Source of the DNA: Streptomyces sp. NBC_01481
GTDB lineage: Bacteria; Actinomycetota; Actinomycetes; Streptomycetales; Streptomycetaceae
Assembly (NCBI RefSeq): GCF_026339995.1
Contig: NZ_JAPEPT010000005.1
Coordinates: 1-64,000, forward strand
Reading direction: 5' to 3'
DNA length: 64,000 nucleotides
In this document: piece by piece, positions 1 through 9,079 of the stretch
How positions within the stretch are numbered: the first letter of the stretch is position 1
Layout of the letters: each line of letters opens with the position of its first letter
Notes under the pieces: generated by a model
Seen by the model: only the letters and a program-made list of their open reading frames with translations
What the model was told of the DNA's origin: nothing
The model's database searches: none
Position numbers and translations under genes: made by a program

Positions 1-725
1 CGTACACTGAAGTCGAAGTAGTCGGCGAGACCGACGCGGGTGCGGCCGTCCTTGCCGGGCAGGGCCGGCTGGAGGACGTTGAGGCCCTCGACGATCAGGA
101 TGTCGGGGCGGCGGACCGTGAGGCGCTCGTCCGGAACGATGTCGTAGATCAGGTGGGAGTAGACGGGGGCGGTGACCTCGTCCTTGCCCGCCTTGATGTC
201 GGCGACGAAACGGGTCAGCGCACGGCGGTCGTACGACTCGGGGAAGCCCTTGCGCGACATCAGGCCGCGGGACTCCAGCTCCTTCATCGGCAGCAGAAAG
301 CCGTCGGTGGTGACCAGCTCGACCCGCGGGTGCTCCGGCCAGCGGGCCAGCATCGCCTGGAGGACACGCGCGACGGTGGACTTGCCGACCGCGACGGACC
401 CGGCGACGCCTATGACGAAGGGGGTGCCGCGCTGCTCGCCGTGGCCGTTGCCGGCGTCGCCCAGGAAGGTGTTGAGCGCACCCCGCAGACCGGCTGTGGC
501 CTGTACGTACAGATTCAGCAGCCGGGACAGGGGCAGGTAGACGTCCCGTACCTCGTCCAGGTCGATGACATCGCCCAGACCGCGCAGCCGCTCGACCTCA
601 TCGGCGGTGAGGGGGAGCGGGGTTTTGTCGCGCAGGGCGCTCCACTCCGCGCGGGTGAGGTCGACATACGGCGTCGACGCAGGCTCGGCCCGGCGGTGGG
701 CGCTTCGTGGCGGCGAAGAGATCAC
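1..725 (-). CDS. coaA: Type I pantothenate kinase, 5' part (runs off the window)
   Basis: Catalyses ATP-dependent phosphorylation of pantothenate, the first and usually rate-setting step of coenzyme A synthesis in the cytoplasm. About 241 residues are inside the window; the family is usually about 310-330, so the C-terminal quarter lies beyond position 1. The P-loop reads GVAGSVAVGKST with the lysine near residue 115, and a TTDGFLLP motif follows, both typical of prokaryotic type I CoaA. The chosen start is GTG at 723-725, giving an N-terminus MISSPPRSAHRR; there is no in-frame ATG just upstream. It is divergent from the ABC exporter genes across a 151-bp gap. Identification is firm; the start is moderately sure. 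Confidence 0.93.
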   Translation of the reverse strand, partial: MISSPPRSAHRRAEPASTPYVDLTRAEWSALRDKTPLPLTADEVERLRGLGDVIDLDEVRDVYLPLSRLLNLYVQATAGLRGALNTFLGDAGNGHGEQRGTPFVIGVAGSVAVGKSTVARVLQAMLARWPEHPRVELVTTDGFLLPMKELESRGLMSRKGFPESYDRRALTRFVADIKAGKDEVTAPVYSHLIYDIVPDERLTVRRPDILIVEGLNVLQPALPGKDGRTRVGLADYFDFSV

Positions 726-876
726 ACCGCCATTGTCGGGTGTGCCGGGCCTGCGTGGCGGGTGGGATCCATCACGCGAAGGGCTGGCGGCCCCGGCCGG
801 AATGTCAGTGGCGTACGTCACAGTTATGGGAAAGGTGGGCGCCTGCCGACGTCCGCGAAGCCCGAGGGGTGGCCCC

Positions 877-1872
877 ATGAAGTATGCGATTCAGGCGGAA
901 GGCCTGGCCAAGCGGTTCAAGGAGACCGAGGCACTGGCGGGAGTGGACCTGGCGGCCCGTACGGGCACGGTGCTGGGTCTGCTCGGGCCCAATGGCGCGG
1001 GGAAGACGACGGCGGTGCGGATCTTCGCCACGCTGCTGCAGCCCGACCGCGGCAGAGCCCTCGTAGCCGGACACGACGTCGTGCGGGAGGCCGGTGTGGT
1101 GCGCTCCCTCGTCGGCCTGACCGGGCAGTACGCCGCCGTGGACGAGAACCTCACCGGTACCGAGAATCTGCTGCTGATCGGTCGCCTGCTCGGTCTGCCG
1201 AGGGGCGAGGCAAAGGGGCGGGCGGCGGAGCTGCTGGGCCGCTTTCAGCTCAGCGACGCGGCGGGGCGCGCGGTGAAGACGTACTCGGGCGGTATGCGGC
1301 GACGCCTGGACCTGGCGGCCAGCCTGGTCGGACGGCCGAGCATCCTGTTCCTGGACGAGCCGACCACCGGCCTGGACCCGCAGAGCCGTGGCGAGCTGTG
1401 GGACATGCTGCGCGCCCTGGTCGCGGACGGTGCCACCGCCCTGCTGACCACGCAGTATCTGAACGAGGCGGATGTGCTCGCCGACGACATCGTGGTGATC
1501 GACAAGGGGCGGGTCATCGCCGAGGGCACCCCGGACGAGCTCAAGTCGCAGATCGGCGGCCAGGTGCTCGAGGTGCGGCCGGTGCTGGCGCAGGACCTGG
1601 CGCGTGCACATGCGCTGGTGGCCCGGGAAGCCGGTCCGCACACCCAGATCGAGGGACAGTCGATCACCGCGCCGGTGAAGGACCCTCAGCTGATGCCCTC
1701 GGTGGTGCGCACGCTCGACCGCGAGGGGATAGCGGTGGGCGAGCTGACGCTGCGGCGCTCCTCGCTGGACGAGGTCTTCCTGGCGCTGACCGGGCACCGT
1801 GCGGAGCCCGCGCAGCCGGACGGGACCGATGCGGAGGAGAGCGAATTCGAGAAGGCGGTGAGTTCGCTGTGA
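877..1872 (+). CDS. ABC transporter ATP-binding protein, DrrA-like (331 aa)
   Basis: Nucleotide-binding subunit of an ABC-2 type exporter. Walker A GPNGAGKT is at residues 37-44, the signature YSGGM at 136-140 and Walker B ILFLDEP at 156-162. A C-terminal regulatory extension after residue 220 ends in LDEVFLALTG, a pattern typical of the daunorubicin-resistance DrrA family. The ATG at 877 follows GAGGGGTGG; the open frame extends upstream to 565 but that part overlaps coaA antisense and has no family similarity. The gene overlaps the downstream permease by 4 bp (GTGA), so the two are translationally coupled. Substrate is unknown; drug or lipid export is inferred from the family only. Confidence 0.93.
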   Translation: MKYAIQAEGLAKRFKETEALAGVDLAARTGTVLGLLGPNGAGKTTAVRIFATLLQPDRGRALVAGHDVVREAGVVRSLVGLTGQYAAVDENLTGTENLLLIGRLLGLPRGEAKGRAAELLGRFQLSDAAGRAVKTYSGGMRRRLDLAASLVGRPSILFLDEPTTGLDPQSRGELWDMLRALVADGATALLTTQYLNEADVLADDIVVIDKGRVIAEGTPDELKSQIGGQVLEVRPVLAQDLARAHALVAREAGPHTQIEGQSITAPVKDPQLMPSVVRTLDREGIAVGELTLRRSSLDEVFLALTGHRAEPAQPDGTDAEESEFEKAVSSL

Positions 1873-2678
1873 CCGCGACGACGATCACTGCTCCGATCGG
1901 CAAGTCGGGCCGGGTGCGGCCACTTGCCGGGCTCCAGCAGACCTTCACCATGGCCTGGCGGAGCCTGGTGGCGGTCAAGCACAACCCGCTGGAGCTGGTG
2001 GACTACAGCATCACGCCGATCATGTTCGTGTTCCTCTTCACGTTCGTGCTGGGCGGCCAGATGGCCGGATCGCCGCAGGAGTACCTGAAGTACGCGCTGC
2101 CCGGGATCATCGTCCAGAACACGCTGTTCATGACGATGTACACGGCGATGGCGCTCAACACCGACCTGACCAAAGGCGTTTTCGACCGGCTGCGCAGCCT
2201 GCCGATAGCCCGCTCCGCCCCGCTCATCGGCCGGATCGTCGCGGACCTCGCCAAGCATGTGTGGGCGATGCTGCTGATGATCGGCCTTGGCCTGCTGCTG
2301 GGTTTCAGGATCACCGGCGGATGGGACGGATTCCTGCTCGGCGCACTGCTGTTGGTGGTCTTCGCGGCGGCGGTGTCGTGGAGCGCGGTGCTGATCGGGA
2401 TGCTGGCGGGCGACGCGGAGAAGGTCCAGGCAATCGCCTTCACGATCATCTTCCCGATCACCTTCACCAGCAGCGCGTTCGTGGTGGTCGAGACGATGCC
2501 CGGCTGGCTCCAGGCGTGGAGCGACGTCAACCCGGTCACGCATCTGTCGGACGCGTACCGCGGTCTGCTGCTCGGCGGGCCGGTCGCGGAGCCGGTGCTG
2601 TGGTCGCTGCTGTGGGCGGCCGGGATAGCCGCGGTCTTCTACCCGTTGGCGATGCGGGCGTACCGGGCGAAAGCGTGA
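1869..2678 (+). CDS. ABC-2 type exporter permease, DrrB-like (269 aa)
   Basis: Membrane partner of the preceding ATPase. About six hydrophobic segments are visible, the first around MFVFLFTFVLGG, and the conserved ABC-2 region NTDLTKGVFDRLRSLPIARSA precedes the second half, as in DrrB. The late motif NPVTHLSDAYRGLL is also typical. Translation starts at the GTG at 1869 that overlaps the ATPase stop codon. The same frame stays open back to 153, but the upstream part is a shadow of the ATPase gene. The pair stands alone, with no regulator or substrate gene beside it, so the exported compound cannot be named. Confidence 0.92.
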   Translation: MTATTITAPIGKSGRVRPLAGLQQTFTMAWRSLVAVKHNPLELVDYSITPIMFVFLFTFVLGGQMAGSPQEYLKYALPGIIVQNTLFMTMYTAMALNTDLTKGVFDRLRSLPIARSAPLIGRIVADLAKHVWAMLLMIGLGLLLGFRITGGWDGFLLGALLLVVFAAAVSWSAVLIGMLAGDAEKVQAIAFTIIFPITFTSSAFVVVETMPGWLQAWSDVNPVTHLSDAYRGLLLGGPVAEPVLWSLLWAAGIAAVFYPLAMRAYRAKA

Positions 2679-2725
2679 CCCGGCCAGTGCGCGCCTGCCG
2701 TCTGGGACGGGACAGGCGCGGGCCG

Positions 2726-2731
2726 TAGGCT
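2726..2731 (+). promoter_or_regulatory. Candidate -10 element of glmS (leaderless type)
   Basis: TAGGCT ends 6 nt before the glmS ATG, at the distance expected if transcription starts at or next to the start codon. No clear Shine-Dalgarno sequence lies between. Inferred from position and match to TANNNT; no clear -35 box. Confidence 0.45.
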
Positions 2732-2737
2732 GCCGAC

Positions 2738-4585
2738 ATGTGCGGAATCGTGGGTTACGTCGGCGGACAGTCGGCGCTTGATGTGGTCATCGCGGGCCTC
2801 AAGCGGCTCGAGTACCGGGGCTACGACTCGGCCGGTGTGGCGGTACTCGCCGACGGCGGGCTTGCCGCGGCGAAGAAGGCGGGCAAGCTCGTCAATCTGG
2901 AGAAGGAGTTGGTGGGCCGGCCGCTGCCGAGCGGCTCCACCGGCATCGGGCACACCAGGTGGGCCACCCATGGCGGGCCCACCGACGCCAATGCCCACCC
3001 TCATCTGGACAACGCGGGACGCGTCGCGGTCGTACACAACGGGATCATCGAGAACTTCGCCGCCCTGCGGGCCGAGTTGACCGACCGAGGGCACGAACTG
3101 GCGTCGGAGACCGACACCGAGGTCGTGGCCCATCTGCTTGCCGAGTCCTTCTCGTCGTGCGGCGACCTGGCCGAATCGATGCGCCAGGTGTGCCGGCAGC
3201 TTCAGGGCGCGTTCACGCTGGTCGCCGTGCACGCGGACGAGCCGGACGTCGTGGTCGGTGCCCGGCGGAACTCCCCGCTGGTCGTCGGAGTCGGCGAGGG
3301 CGAGTCCTTCCTCGCCTCCGACGTGGCCGCCTTCATCGCGCACACGCGCTCGGCCATCGAGCTGGGGCAGGACCAGGTGGTGGAGCTGCGCCGGGACGGT
3401 GTGACCGTCACGGACTTCGACGGAGCGCCCGGGCAGGTGCGCACGTACCACGTGGACTGGGACGCGTCGGCCGCCGAGAAGGGCGGTTACGACTACTTCA
3501 TGCTCAAGGAGATCGCCGAGCAGCCGAAGGCGGTCGCCGACACCCTGCTGGGCCGGATCGACGTGGAGGGCTCCCTCAGCCTCGACGAGGTGCGGATCCC
3601 GGTGTCGGTGCTGCGGGACGCGACCAAGGTCGTCATCGTGGCCTGCGGTACCGCCTTCCACGCGGGGATGATCGCCAAGTACGCCATCGAGCACTGGACC
3701 CGCATCCCGTGCGAGGTGGAGCTGGCGAGCGAGTTCCGCTACCGGGACCCGATCCTGGACCAGCGCACGCTGGTGATCGCGATCTCGCAGTCGGGCGAGA
3801 CGATGGACACCCTGATGGCCGTGCGGCACGCGCGCGAGCAGGGCGCGAACGTGCTGGCCATCTGCAATACGAACGGCTCCACGATCCCGCGGGAGTCGGA
3901 CGCGGTGCTGTACACGCACGCCGGTCCCGAGGTCGCGGTCGCCTCCACGAAGGCGTTTCTGACGCAGCTGGTGGCCTGTTATCTGGTGGCGCTGTATCTG
4001 TGCCAGCTGCGCGGCACCAAGTGGGGCGACGAGATCCAGGCCGTCATCCGCGACCTGGCAAAGATCTCCGGCGAGGTCGAGAGGGTCCTGGAGACGATGG
4101 AGCCGGTGCGGGAGCTGGCACGCTCGCTCGCCGACAAGAACACGGTGCTGTTCCTGGGACGGCATGTGGGCTACCCGGTGGCGCTGGAGGGTGCGCTCAA
4201 GCTCAAGGAGCTCGCTTACATGCACGCGGAGGGCTTCGCGGCCGGTGAGCTCAAGCACGGGCCCATCGCGCTGATCGAGGAGGATCTGCCGGTGGTGGTC
4301 GTGGTGCCGTCGCCGCGCGGGCGCTCCGTGCTCCACGACAAGATCGTCTCGAATATCCAGGAGATCCGGGCGCGCGGGGCGCGGACGATCGTGATCGCGG
4401 AGGAGGGGGACGAGACGGTCGTGCCGTACGCGGACCATCTCATCCGGATCCCGGCGACGCCGACGCTGCTGCAGCCGCTGGTGGCCACCGTGCCGCTGCA
4501 GGTCTTCGCCTGCGAGCTGGCGACCGCGCGTGGCAACGAGGTCGACCAGCCGCGCAACCTCGCGAAGTCTGTCACCGTCGAATGA
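2738..4585 (+). CDS. glmS: Glutamine--fructose-6-phosphate aminotransferase (615 aa)
   Basis: Makes glucosamine-6-phosphate from fructose-6-phosphate and glutamine, the entry to UDP-GlcNAc and peptidoglycan. The N-terminus MCGIVGYVGG supplies the nucleophilic cysteine of the class II glutamine amidotransferase domain (about 1-220). Two SIS sugar-isomerase domains follow, with SQSGETMDT and the C-terminal DQPRNLAKSVTVE ending typical of GlmS. Length is normal for the family. Its stop overlaps the acpS ATG by 4 bp, and nnrDE follows, so the three form an operon. The sequence upstream suggests a leaderless transcript. No glmS ribozyme is visible in the 59-bp gap. Confidence 0.97.
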   Translation: MCGIVGYVGGQSALDVVIAGLKRLEYRGYDSAGVAVLADGGLAAAKKAGKLVNLEKELVGRPLPSGSTGIGHTRWATHGGPTDANAHPHLDNAGRVAVVHNGIIENFAALRAELTDRGHELASETDTEVVAHLLAESFSSCGDLAESMRQVCRQLQGAFTLVAVHADEPDVVVGARRNSPLVVGVGEGESFLASDVAAFIAHTRSAIELGQDQVVELRRDGVTVTDFDGAPGQVRTYHVDWDASAAEKGGYDYFMLKEIAEQPKAVADTLLGRIDVEGSLSLDEVRIPVSVLRDATKVVIVACGTAFHAGMIAKYAIEHWTRIPCEVELASEFRYRDPILDQRTLVIAISQSGETMDTLMAVRHAREQGANVLAICNTNGSTIPRESDAVLYTHAGPEVAVASTKAFLTQLVACYLVALYLCQLRGTKWGDEIQAVIRDLAKISGEVERVLETMEPVRELARSLADKNTVLFLGRHVGYPVALEGALKLKELAYMHAEGFAAGELKHGPIALIEEDLPVVVVVPSPRGRSVLHDKIVSNIQEIRARGARTIVIAEEGDETVVPYADHLIRIPATPTLLQPLVATVPLQVFACELATARGNEVDQPRNLAKSVTVE

Positions 4586-4950
4586 TCATCGGGGTGGGGA
4601 TCGACGTCGCCGAGATCGACAGGTTCGCCGCATCGCTGCGGCGTACGCCCGGAATGGCCGAACGGGTCTTCCTGGAGCGGGAGTTGCTGCTGCCGAGCGG
4701 TGAGCAGCGCGGATACGCCTCCCTCGCGGCCCGGTTCGCCGCGAAGGAGGCCGTCGCCAAGGCGCTCGGCGCGCCCGGCGGACTGCACTGGACCGACGCC
4801 GAGGTGTACGTCGAGGACAGCGGGCAGCCGCGGCTGCGGGTGCGCGGGACGGTCGCGGCGCGGGCGGCCGAGCTCGGTGTGCGCTCGTGGCATGTGTCGC
4901 TCAGTCACGACGCGGGGGTGGCGTCGGCGGTGGTGATCGCGGAGGGTTGA
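4582..4950 (+). CDS. acpS: Holo-[acyl-carrier-protein] synthase (122 aa)
   Basis: Transfers 4'-phosphopantetheine from coenzyme A to apo-acyl carrier protein, activating fatty-acid synthesis and often polyketide ACPs. The start MIIGVGIDVAEIDRF carries the metal-binding Asp of the family, and RFAAKEAVAKAL carries the conserved Glu and Lys. Length is normal for group I AcpS. The ATG overlaps the glmS stop codon (ATGA), and the next gene begins 4 bp after the stop, which supports one operon. Presence of coaA close by is a loose functional link, as CoA is the cosubstrate. Confidence 0.96.
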   Translation: MIIGVGIDVAEIDRFAASLRRTPGMAERVFLERELLLPSGEQRGYASLAARFAAKEAVAKALGAPGGLHWTDAEVYVEDSGQPRLRVRGTVAARAAELGVRSWHVSLSHDAGVASAVVIAEG

Positions 4951-4954
4951 GCGT

Positions 4955-6400
4955 ATGCGTACCGCTTACCGCGTGGAGACCGTACGGGCCGCCGAGGCCG
5001 AGTTGATGGCCCGCCTCCCCGAGGGCGCGCTGATGCAACGCGCGGCCGCCGGACTGGCCGCCGCCTGCACCGGTCTGCTGGGCCGGGTGTACGGAGCCAG
5101 GGTCGTGCTGCTCGTCGGCAGCGGGGACAACGGCGGCGACGCGCTGTACGCGGGGGCGCGGCTCGCACGGCGCGGGGCGGGCGTCGCGGCCGTACTGCTC
5201 GGCTCGCGCGCCCACGAGGGCGGCCTCGCGGCGCTGCTCGGTGCGGGCGGACGGGTCGCGGACGACCCGTTCGAGGTGCTGGCCTTCACCGATCTGGTGC
5301 TGGACGGAGTGACCGGGATCGGCGGCCACGGCGGGCTGCGTCCGGACGCTGTGCCGGTGATCCGGGCCGCGCGCGGGTCCAACGCGGCGGTCGTCGCGGT
5401 CGATCTGCCGAGCGGGGTCGAGGCGGACAGTGGCGAGGTGCACGGCGAGGCGCTGCGCGCGGACGCGACGGTGACGTTCGGCACGTACAAGCCGGCGCTG
5501 CTGATCGATCCGGCACGGGAGTACGCGGGGACGGTGCGGCTCGTCGGCATCGGTCTCGAGGACCACCTGCCGTCCGTGCCCGATGTCGAGGCGCTCCAAC
5601 ACGCGGATGTGGCGCAGCTGTTGCCGGTCCCGGCCGCCGAGAGCGACAAGTACCGACGGGGTGTCGTCGGCGTCGTCGCCGGGTCCGCGCGCTACCCGGG
5701 CGCTGCCGTGCTCGCCGTCGCGGGCGCACTGCGCGGCGGTGCGGGCGCCGTGCGGTACGTCGGTCCCGCGGCCGACGCCGTGATCGCCCGCTTCCCCGAG
5801 GCCCTGGTGCACGCCGGGCCGCCGTCGAAGGCGGGCCGCGTGCAGGCGTGGGTGGTCGGCCCGGGTCTCGGCGACGGGGGCGATGCGGTGGATGCCGTAC
5901 GGGACGTACTGGACTCCGACGTACCGGTGCTGGTCGACGCGGACGGGCTGCGGCTGCTGGACGCGGTGACGGTACGCGCCAGGAGCGCGCCCACGCTCCT
6001 GACCCCGCACGCGGGCGAGGCGGCCGCGCTGCTGGGCGTACCGCGCGAGGACGTCGAGTCCGCGCGGCTCGCTTCCGCACGGGAACTGGCCGCGCGCTAC
6101 GGGGCGACGGTGCTGCTCAAGGGCTCGACCACCCTGGTCGCCGCGCCGGACGGGGGCCGGACCCCGGTCCGGGTGAATCCGATGGGCACGCCCTGGCTGG
6201 CCACGGCCGGAAGCGGCGACGTCCTCTCCGGCTTGGCGGGCTCGCTGCTGGCCACGGGCCTGGACGCGCGGGACGCGGGCTCGGTGGCGGCGTATCTGCA
6301 CGGCCTGGCGGCGCGACACGCGGCGGCGGAGGGCACGCCGATCACGTCGTACGAGGTGGCGGACGCGCTGCCGCACGCGTGGCGGGACGTACGAGCCTGA
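4955..6400 (+). CDS. nnrDE: Bifunctional NAD(P)HX epimerase/dehydratase (481 aa)
   Basis: Repairs hydrated NAD(P)H: the N-terminal YjeF-N domain epimerises R- and S-NAD(P)HX and the C-terminal carbohydrate-kinase-like domain dehydrates S-NAD(P)HX at the expense of ADP or ATP. The epimerase motif GSGDNGGDALYAGARL lies near residue 50. The dehydratase part contains AWVVGPGLGDGG, the LTPHAGE motif and the phosphate-binding GSGDVLSGLAGSLLA near the end. Fusion of both domains is common in bacteria. It is the last gene of the glmS-acpS-nnrDE operon; an inverted-repeat-rich spacer follows. Confidence 0.94.
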   Translation: MRTAYRVETVRAAEAELMARLPEGALMQRAAAGLAAACTGLLGRVYGARVVLLVGSGDNGGDALYAGARLARRGAGVAAVLLGSRAHEGGLAALLGAGGRVADDPFEVLAFTDLVLDGVTGIGGHGGLRPDAVPVIRAARGSNAAVVAVDLPSGVEADSGEVHGEALRADATVTFGTYKPALLIDPAREYAGTVRLVGIGLEDHLPSVPDVEALQHADVAQLLPVPAAESDKYRRGVVGVVAGSARYPGAAVLAVAGALRGGAGAVRYVGPAADAVIARFPEALVHAGPPSKAGRVQAWVVGPGLGDGGDAVDAVRDVLDSDVPVLVDADGLRLLDAVTVRARSAPTLLTPHAGEAAALLGVPREDVESARLASARELAARYGATVLLKGSTTLVAAPDGGRTPVRVNPMGTPWLATAGSGDVLSGLAGSLLATGLDARDAGSVAAYLHGLAARHAAAEGTPITSYEVADALPHAWRDVRA

Positions 6401-6600
6401 CCGGGGGCGCTGCCCCCGGACCCCCGCGCCTCAAACGCCGGCGCTGAAGTTTAGCCCGTCCGGCGTTTGAGGACACTCCCCCTACGCCCTGCGGGCGTGG
6501 GGGGACCCCCAGAAGGGCGTCCGGGGTCTGGGGGCTTGCCCCCAGTTCGGGATGGGGGTACCTCCCACGGCCGCCAGGCCGTAGGGGGAGGGCGGGTAGG
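6401..6600. repeat. Intergenic inverted-repeat cluster, including a hairpin at 6431-6470
   Basis: The spacer after nnrDE holds the arms TCAAACGCCGG (6431-6441) and CCGGCGTTTGA (6460-6470), which pair around a short AT-containing loop. They are followed by several G-run/C-run inverted repeats up to about 6600, for example GGGGGACCCCC and CTGGGGGCTTGCCCCCAG. The first pair could act as a terminator for the glmS operon. Such modules are common between Streptomyces genes; I recognise the style but cannot name a specific mobile family. Confidence 0.6.
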
Positions 6601-6684
6601 GAAAGCGCCGCAGGCGGCCGCGTCGTGAGGAACCGCACAACCGTTGCACGAGCGCTGTCGTACGGCTCTGAGACACTGGGCGCG

Positions 6685-7842
6685 ATGAGCCAGACACCAC
6701 CCCTGAGAGCCCGTGCCGAGATCGACCTCGCGGCCCTGCGCGCCAACGTCCGCGCGCTCCGTGCCCGCGCACCCCGTGCTGCCCTGATGGCCGTGGTGAA
6801 GTCGGACGCGTACGGACACGGCATCGTGCCCTGCGCGAAGGCCGCGCTCGAAGCGGGTGCCACCTGGCTGGGCACCGCCACACCCCACGAGGCCCTCACC
6901 CTGCGCGCGGCGGGCATCCAGGCGCGCGTGATGTGCTGGCTGTGGACACCGGGCGGGCCCTGGCGCGAGGCCATCGAGGCCGATCTCGACATGTCGGTGA
7001 GCGGTCTGTGGGCCCTTCGGGAGGTCACCGCGGCCGCCCGCGAGGCGGGGCGACCGGCCAGGATCCATCTCAAGTGCGACACCGGCCTCGGGCGCAACGG
7101 CTGCCAGCCGGCCGACTGGCCCGAGCTGGTCGCCGCCGCGCTCGCCGCCGAGGCCGAGGGCACGGTCGAGGTCACCGGCCTGTGGTCGCACCTCGCCTGT
7201 GCCGACGAGCCCGGGCACCCCTCGATCACCGCCCAGCTGGACCTGTTCCGCGACCTGGTGGCGTACGCCGAGAAGGCGGGCATCACCCCCGAGGTCCGGC
7301 ACATCGCCAACTCCCCGGCGACGCTGACCCTTCCGGAGACCCACTTCGACCTCGTCCGGACCGGCATCGCCATATACGGCGTCTCGCCCAGCCCCGAGCT
7401 GGGCACGCCCGCGGACTTCGGGCTGCGGCCCGTGATGACGCTCGCCGCGTCCGTGGCCCTGGTCAAGCAGGTCCCGGCCGGTCACGGCGTCAGCTACGGA
7501 CATCACTACGTCACGGCGGAGGAGACGACGCTCGGCCTTGTCCCGCTCGGCTACGCGGACGGCATTCCGCGCCATGCCTCGGGCCGGGGACCGGTTCTGG
7601 TGGGCGGCAAATGGCGCCGGGTCGCGGGCCGGGTCGCCATGGACCAGTTCGTGGTCGACCTCGGACCGGACGGCGGGGCGGTTGCCGAGGGCACCGAAGC
7701 GCTGCTGTTCGGCCCGGGCGACCGGGGCGAGCCGACCGCCGAGGACTGGGCCCAGGCGGCGGGCACCATCGCGTACGAGATCGTCACCCGCATCGGGACG
7801 AGGGTTCCGCGCGTCTACCTGAACGAGGACTCCGACGAGTAG
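6685..7842 (+). CDS. alr: Alanine racemase (385 aa)
   Basis: PLP enzyme that interconverts L- and D-alanine for peptidoglycan. The PLP lysine motif AVVKSDAYGHG is near residue 37, and RAEIDLAALRANV precedes it as in all Alr proteins. HIANSPATL and the FDLVRTGIAIYG segment are also conserved. ATG at 6685 is preferred because the family begins there and ACACT lies 7-12 nt upstream like a leaderless -10; an in-frame GTG at 6625 would add 20 residues with no similarity. The gene opens the conserved alr-tsaE-tsaB-rimI-tsaD block. The hydrolase gene starts 10 bp downstream. Confidence 0.95.
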   Translation: MSQTPPLRARAEIDLAALRANVRALRARAPRAALMAVVKSDAYGHGIVPCAKAALEAGATWLGTATPHEALTLRAAGIQARVMCWLWTPGGPWREAIEADLDMSVSGLWALREVTAAAREAGRPARIHLKCDTGLGRNGCQPADWPELVAAALAAEAEGTVEVTGLWSHLACADEPGHPSITAQLDLFRDLVAYAEKAGITPEVRHIANSPATLTLPETHFDLVRTGIAIYGVSPSPELGTPADFGLRPVMTLAASVALVKQVPAGHGVSYGHHYVTAEETTLGLVPLGYADGIPRHASGRGPVLVGGKWRRVAGRVAMDQFVVDLGPDGGAVAEGTEALLFGPGDRGEPTAEDWAQAAGTIAYEIVTRIGTRVPRVYLNEDSDE

Positions 7843-7852
7843 GAGCGGCACG

Positions 7853-9079
7853 GTGAGCGAGACCAGCACGGGGGACGTCGTGGCGGCCGCGGCGACGGCC
7901 GCCACGACGGGCAACTGGCGCAAGGCGGGCATCGCCGGCGCCGCGATAGGTGTGATCGCCGCGGGCGCGGCCGCAGGCGTCGCACTCGAGCGCCTCACGG
8001 TCGGCCGCGGCATGCGCAAGAAGGCCCGGCTCGCGCTGGACGCCTCCGGGCCGTACGGCTCTCTGCGCGGCCTGCCGGGCACGGCGACCGCCGACGACGG
8101 CACGCAGCTCTACTACGAGGCGGACGAGGTGGACCCGGAGGCGGGCGCCCCGCGCCGCCGCCGGCTCTTCGGCCGCAAGATGCCCGCGCCGGTCACCGTC
8201 GTCTTCAGTCACGGCTACTGCCTGAGCCAGGACTCCTGGCACTTCCAGCGCGCCGCCCTGCGCGGCCTCGTACGCACGGTGTACTGGGACCAGCGCAGCC
8301 ACGGCCGCTCGGACCGGGGCGCGTCCCAGTCGGGACCGGAGGCTGTTCCGGTCACCATCGACCAGCTGGGCCGCGACCTCAAGGCGGTCATCGACACGGC
8401 CGCGCCCGACGGCCCGCTGGTGCTGGTCGGGCACTCCATGGGCGGGATGACGGTGATGGCGCTCGCCGACCAGTTCCCCGAGCTCGTACGGGAACGGGTC
8501 GTCGGCGTCGCCTTTGTCGGCACCTCGTCCGGGCAGCTCGGCGAGGTCAACTACGGGCTGCCGGTGGCGGGAGTGAATGCCGTACGGCGCGTGCTGCCCG
8601 GCGTCCTCAAGGCGCTCGGCTCCCAGGCCGAACTGGTCGAGCGGGGCCGCCGGGCCACCGCGGATCTGTTCGCGGGCCTGATCAAGCGGTATTCGTTCTC
8701 GTCCAAGGACGTGGACCCGGCGGTCGCGCGGTTCGCGGAGCGGCTCATCGAGTCGACCCCGATCGATGTGGTCGCGGAGTTCTATCCGGCCTTCGTCGAG
8801 CACGACAAGGCCGGGGCGCTGGAGATCTTCCTGGAGGTCCCGGTGCTCGTACTGGCCGGTGACAAGGATCTGGTGACGCCGAGCTCGCACAGCGAGGCGA
8901 TCGCGGACCTGCTGCCGGACTCGGAGCTGGTGATCGTGCCGGACGCCGGGCATCTGGTGATGCTGGAGCACCCGGAGGTCGTCACCGACCGGCTGGCGGA
9001 CCTGCTGGCCCGGGTCGGCGCGGTCCCGGCACCGGCTAACGTTGGCCCGTATGGAAGCACCGCACAGCCCGGCGGCTGA
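7853..9079 (+). CDS. Alpha/beta hydrolase with N-terminal hydrophobic segment (408 aa)
   Basis: Residues about 25-45 (a Gly/Ala-rich hydrophobic stretch) look like a membrane anchor or secretion signal. A hydrolase domain follows from about residue 95, with FSHGYCLSQDSW, the nucleophile elbow GHSMGG, an acidic site near LAGDKDLVTPSS and the late histidine in PDAGHLVMLEHPE. All catalytic-triad elements are present. The GTG at 7853 has GGAG eight nucleotides upstream. The substrate is unknown. It sits between alr and tsaE and overlaps tsaE by 29 bp, a placement often seen in actinobacteria. Confidence 0.88.
   Translation: MSETSTGDVVAAAATAATTGNWRKAGIAGAAIGVIAAGAAAGVALERLTVGRGMRKKARLALDASGPYGSLRGLPGTATADDGTQLYYEADEVDPEAGAPRRRRLFGRKMPAPVTVVFSHGYCLSQDSWHFQRAALRGLVRTVYWDQRSHGRSDRGASQSGPEAVPVTIDQLGRDLKAVIDTAAPDGPLVLVGHSMGGMTVMALADQFPELVRERVVGVAFVGTSSGQLGEVNYGLPVAGVNAVRRVLPGVLKALGSQAELVERGRRATADLFAGLIKRYSFSSKDVDPAVARFAERLIESTPIDVVAEFYPAFVEHDKAGALEIFLEVPVLVLAGDKDLVTPSSHSEAIADLLPDSELVIVPDAGHLVMLEHPEVVTDRLADLLARVGAVPAPANVGPYGSTAQPGG
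9037..9042 (+). promoter_or_regulatory. Candidate -10 element of tsaE inside the hydrolase gene
   Basis: TAACGT ends 8 nt before the tsaE ATG; no Shine-Dalgarno sequence is present there, which fits a leaderless internal promoter. Positional inference only. Confidence 0.3.

Noticed and set aside
153..2678. A continuous 841-codon frame over the ABC genes
   Set aside because: Only its last 269 codons match a family (the permease); the first part is a frame shadow of the ATPase gene and lacks an RBS.
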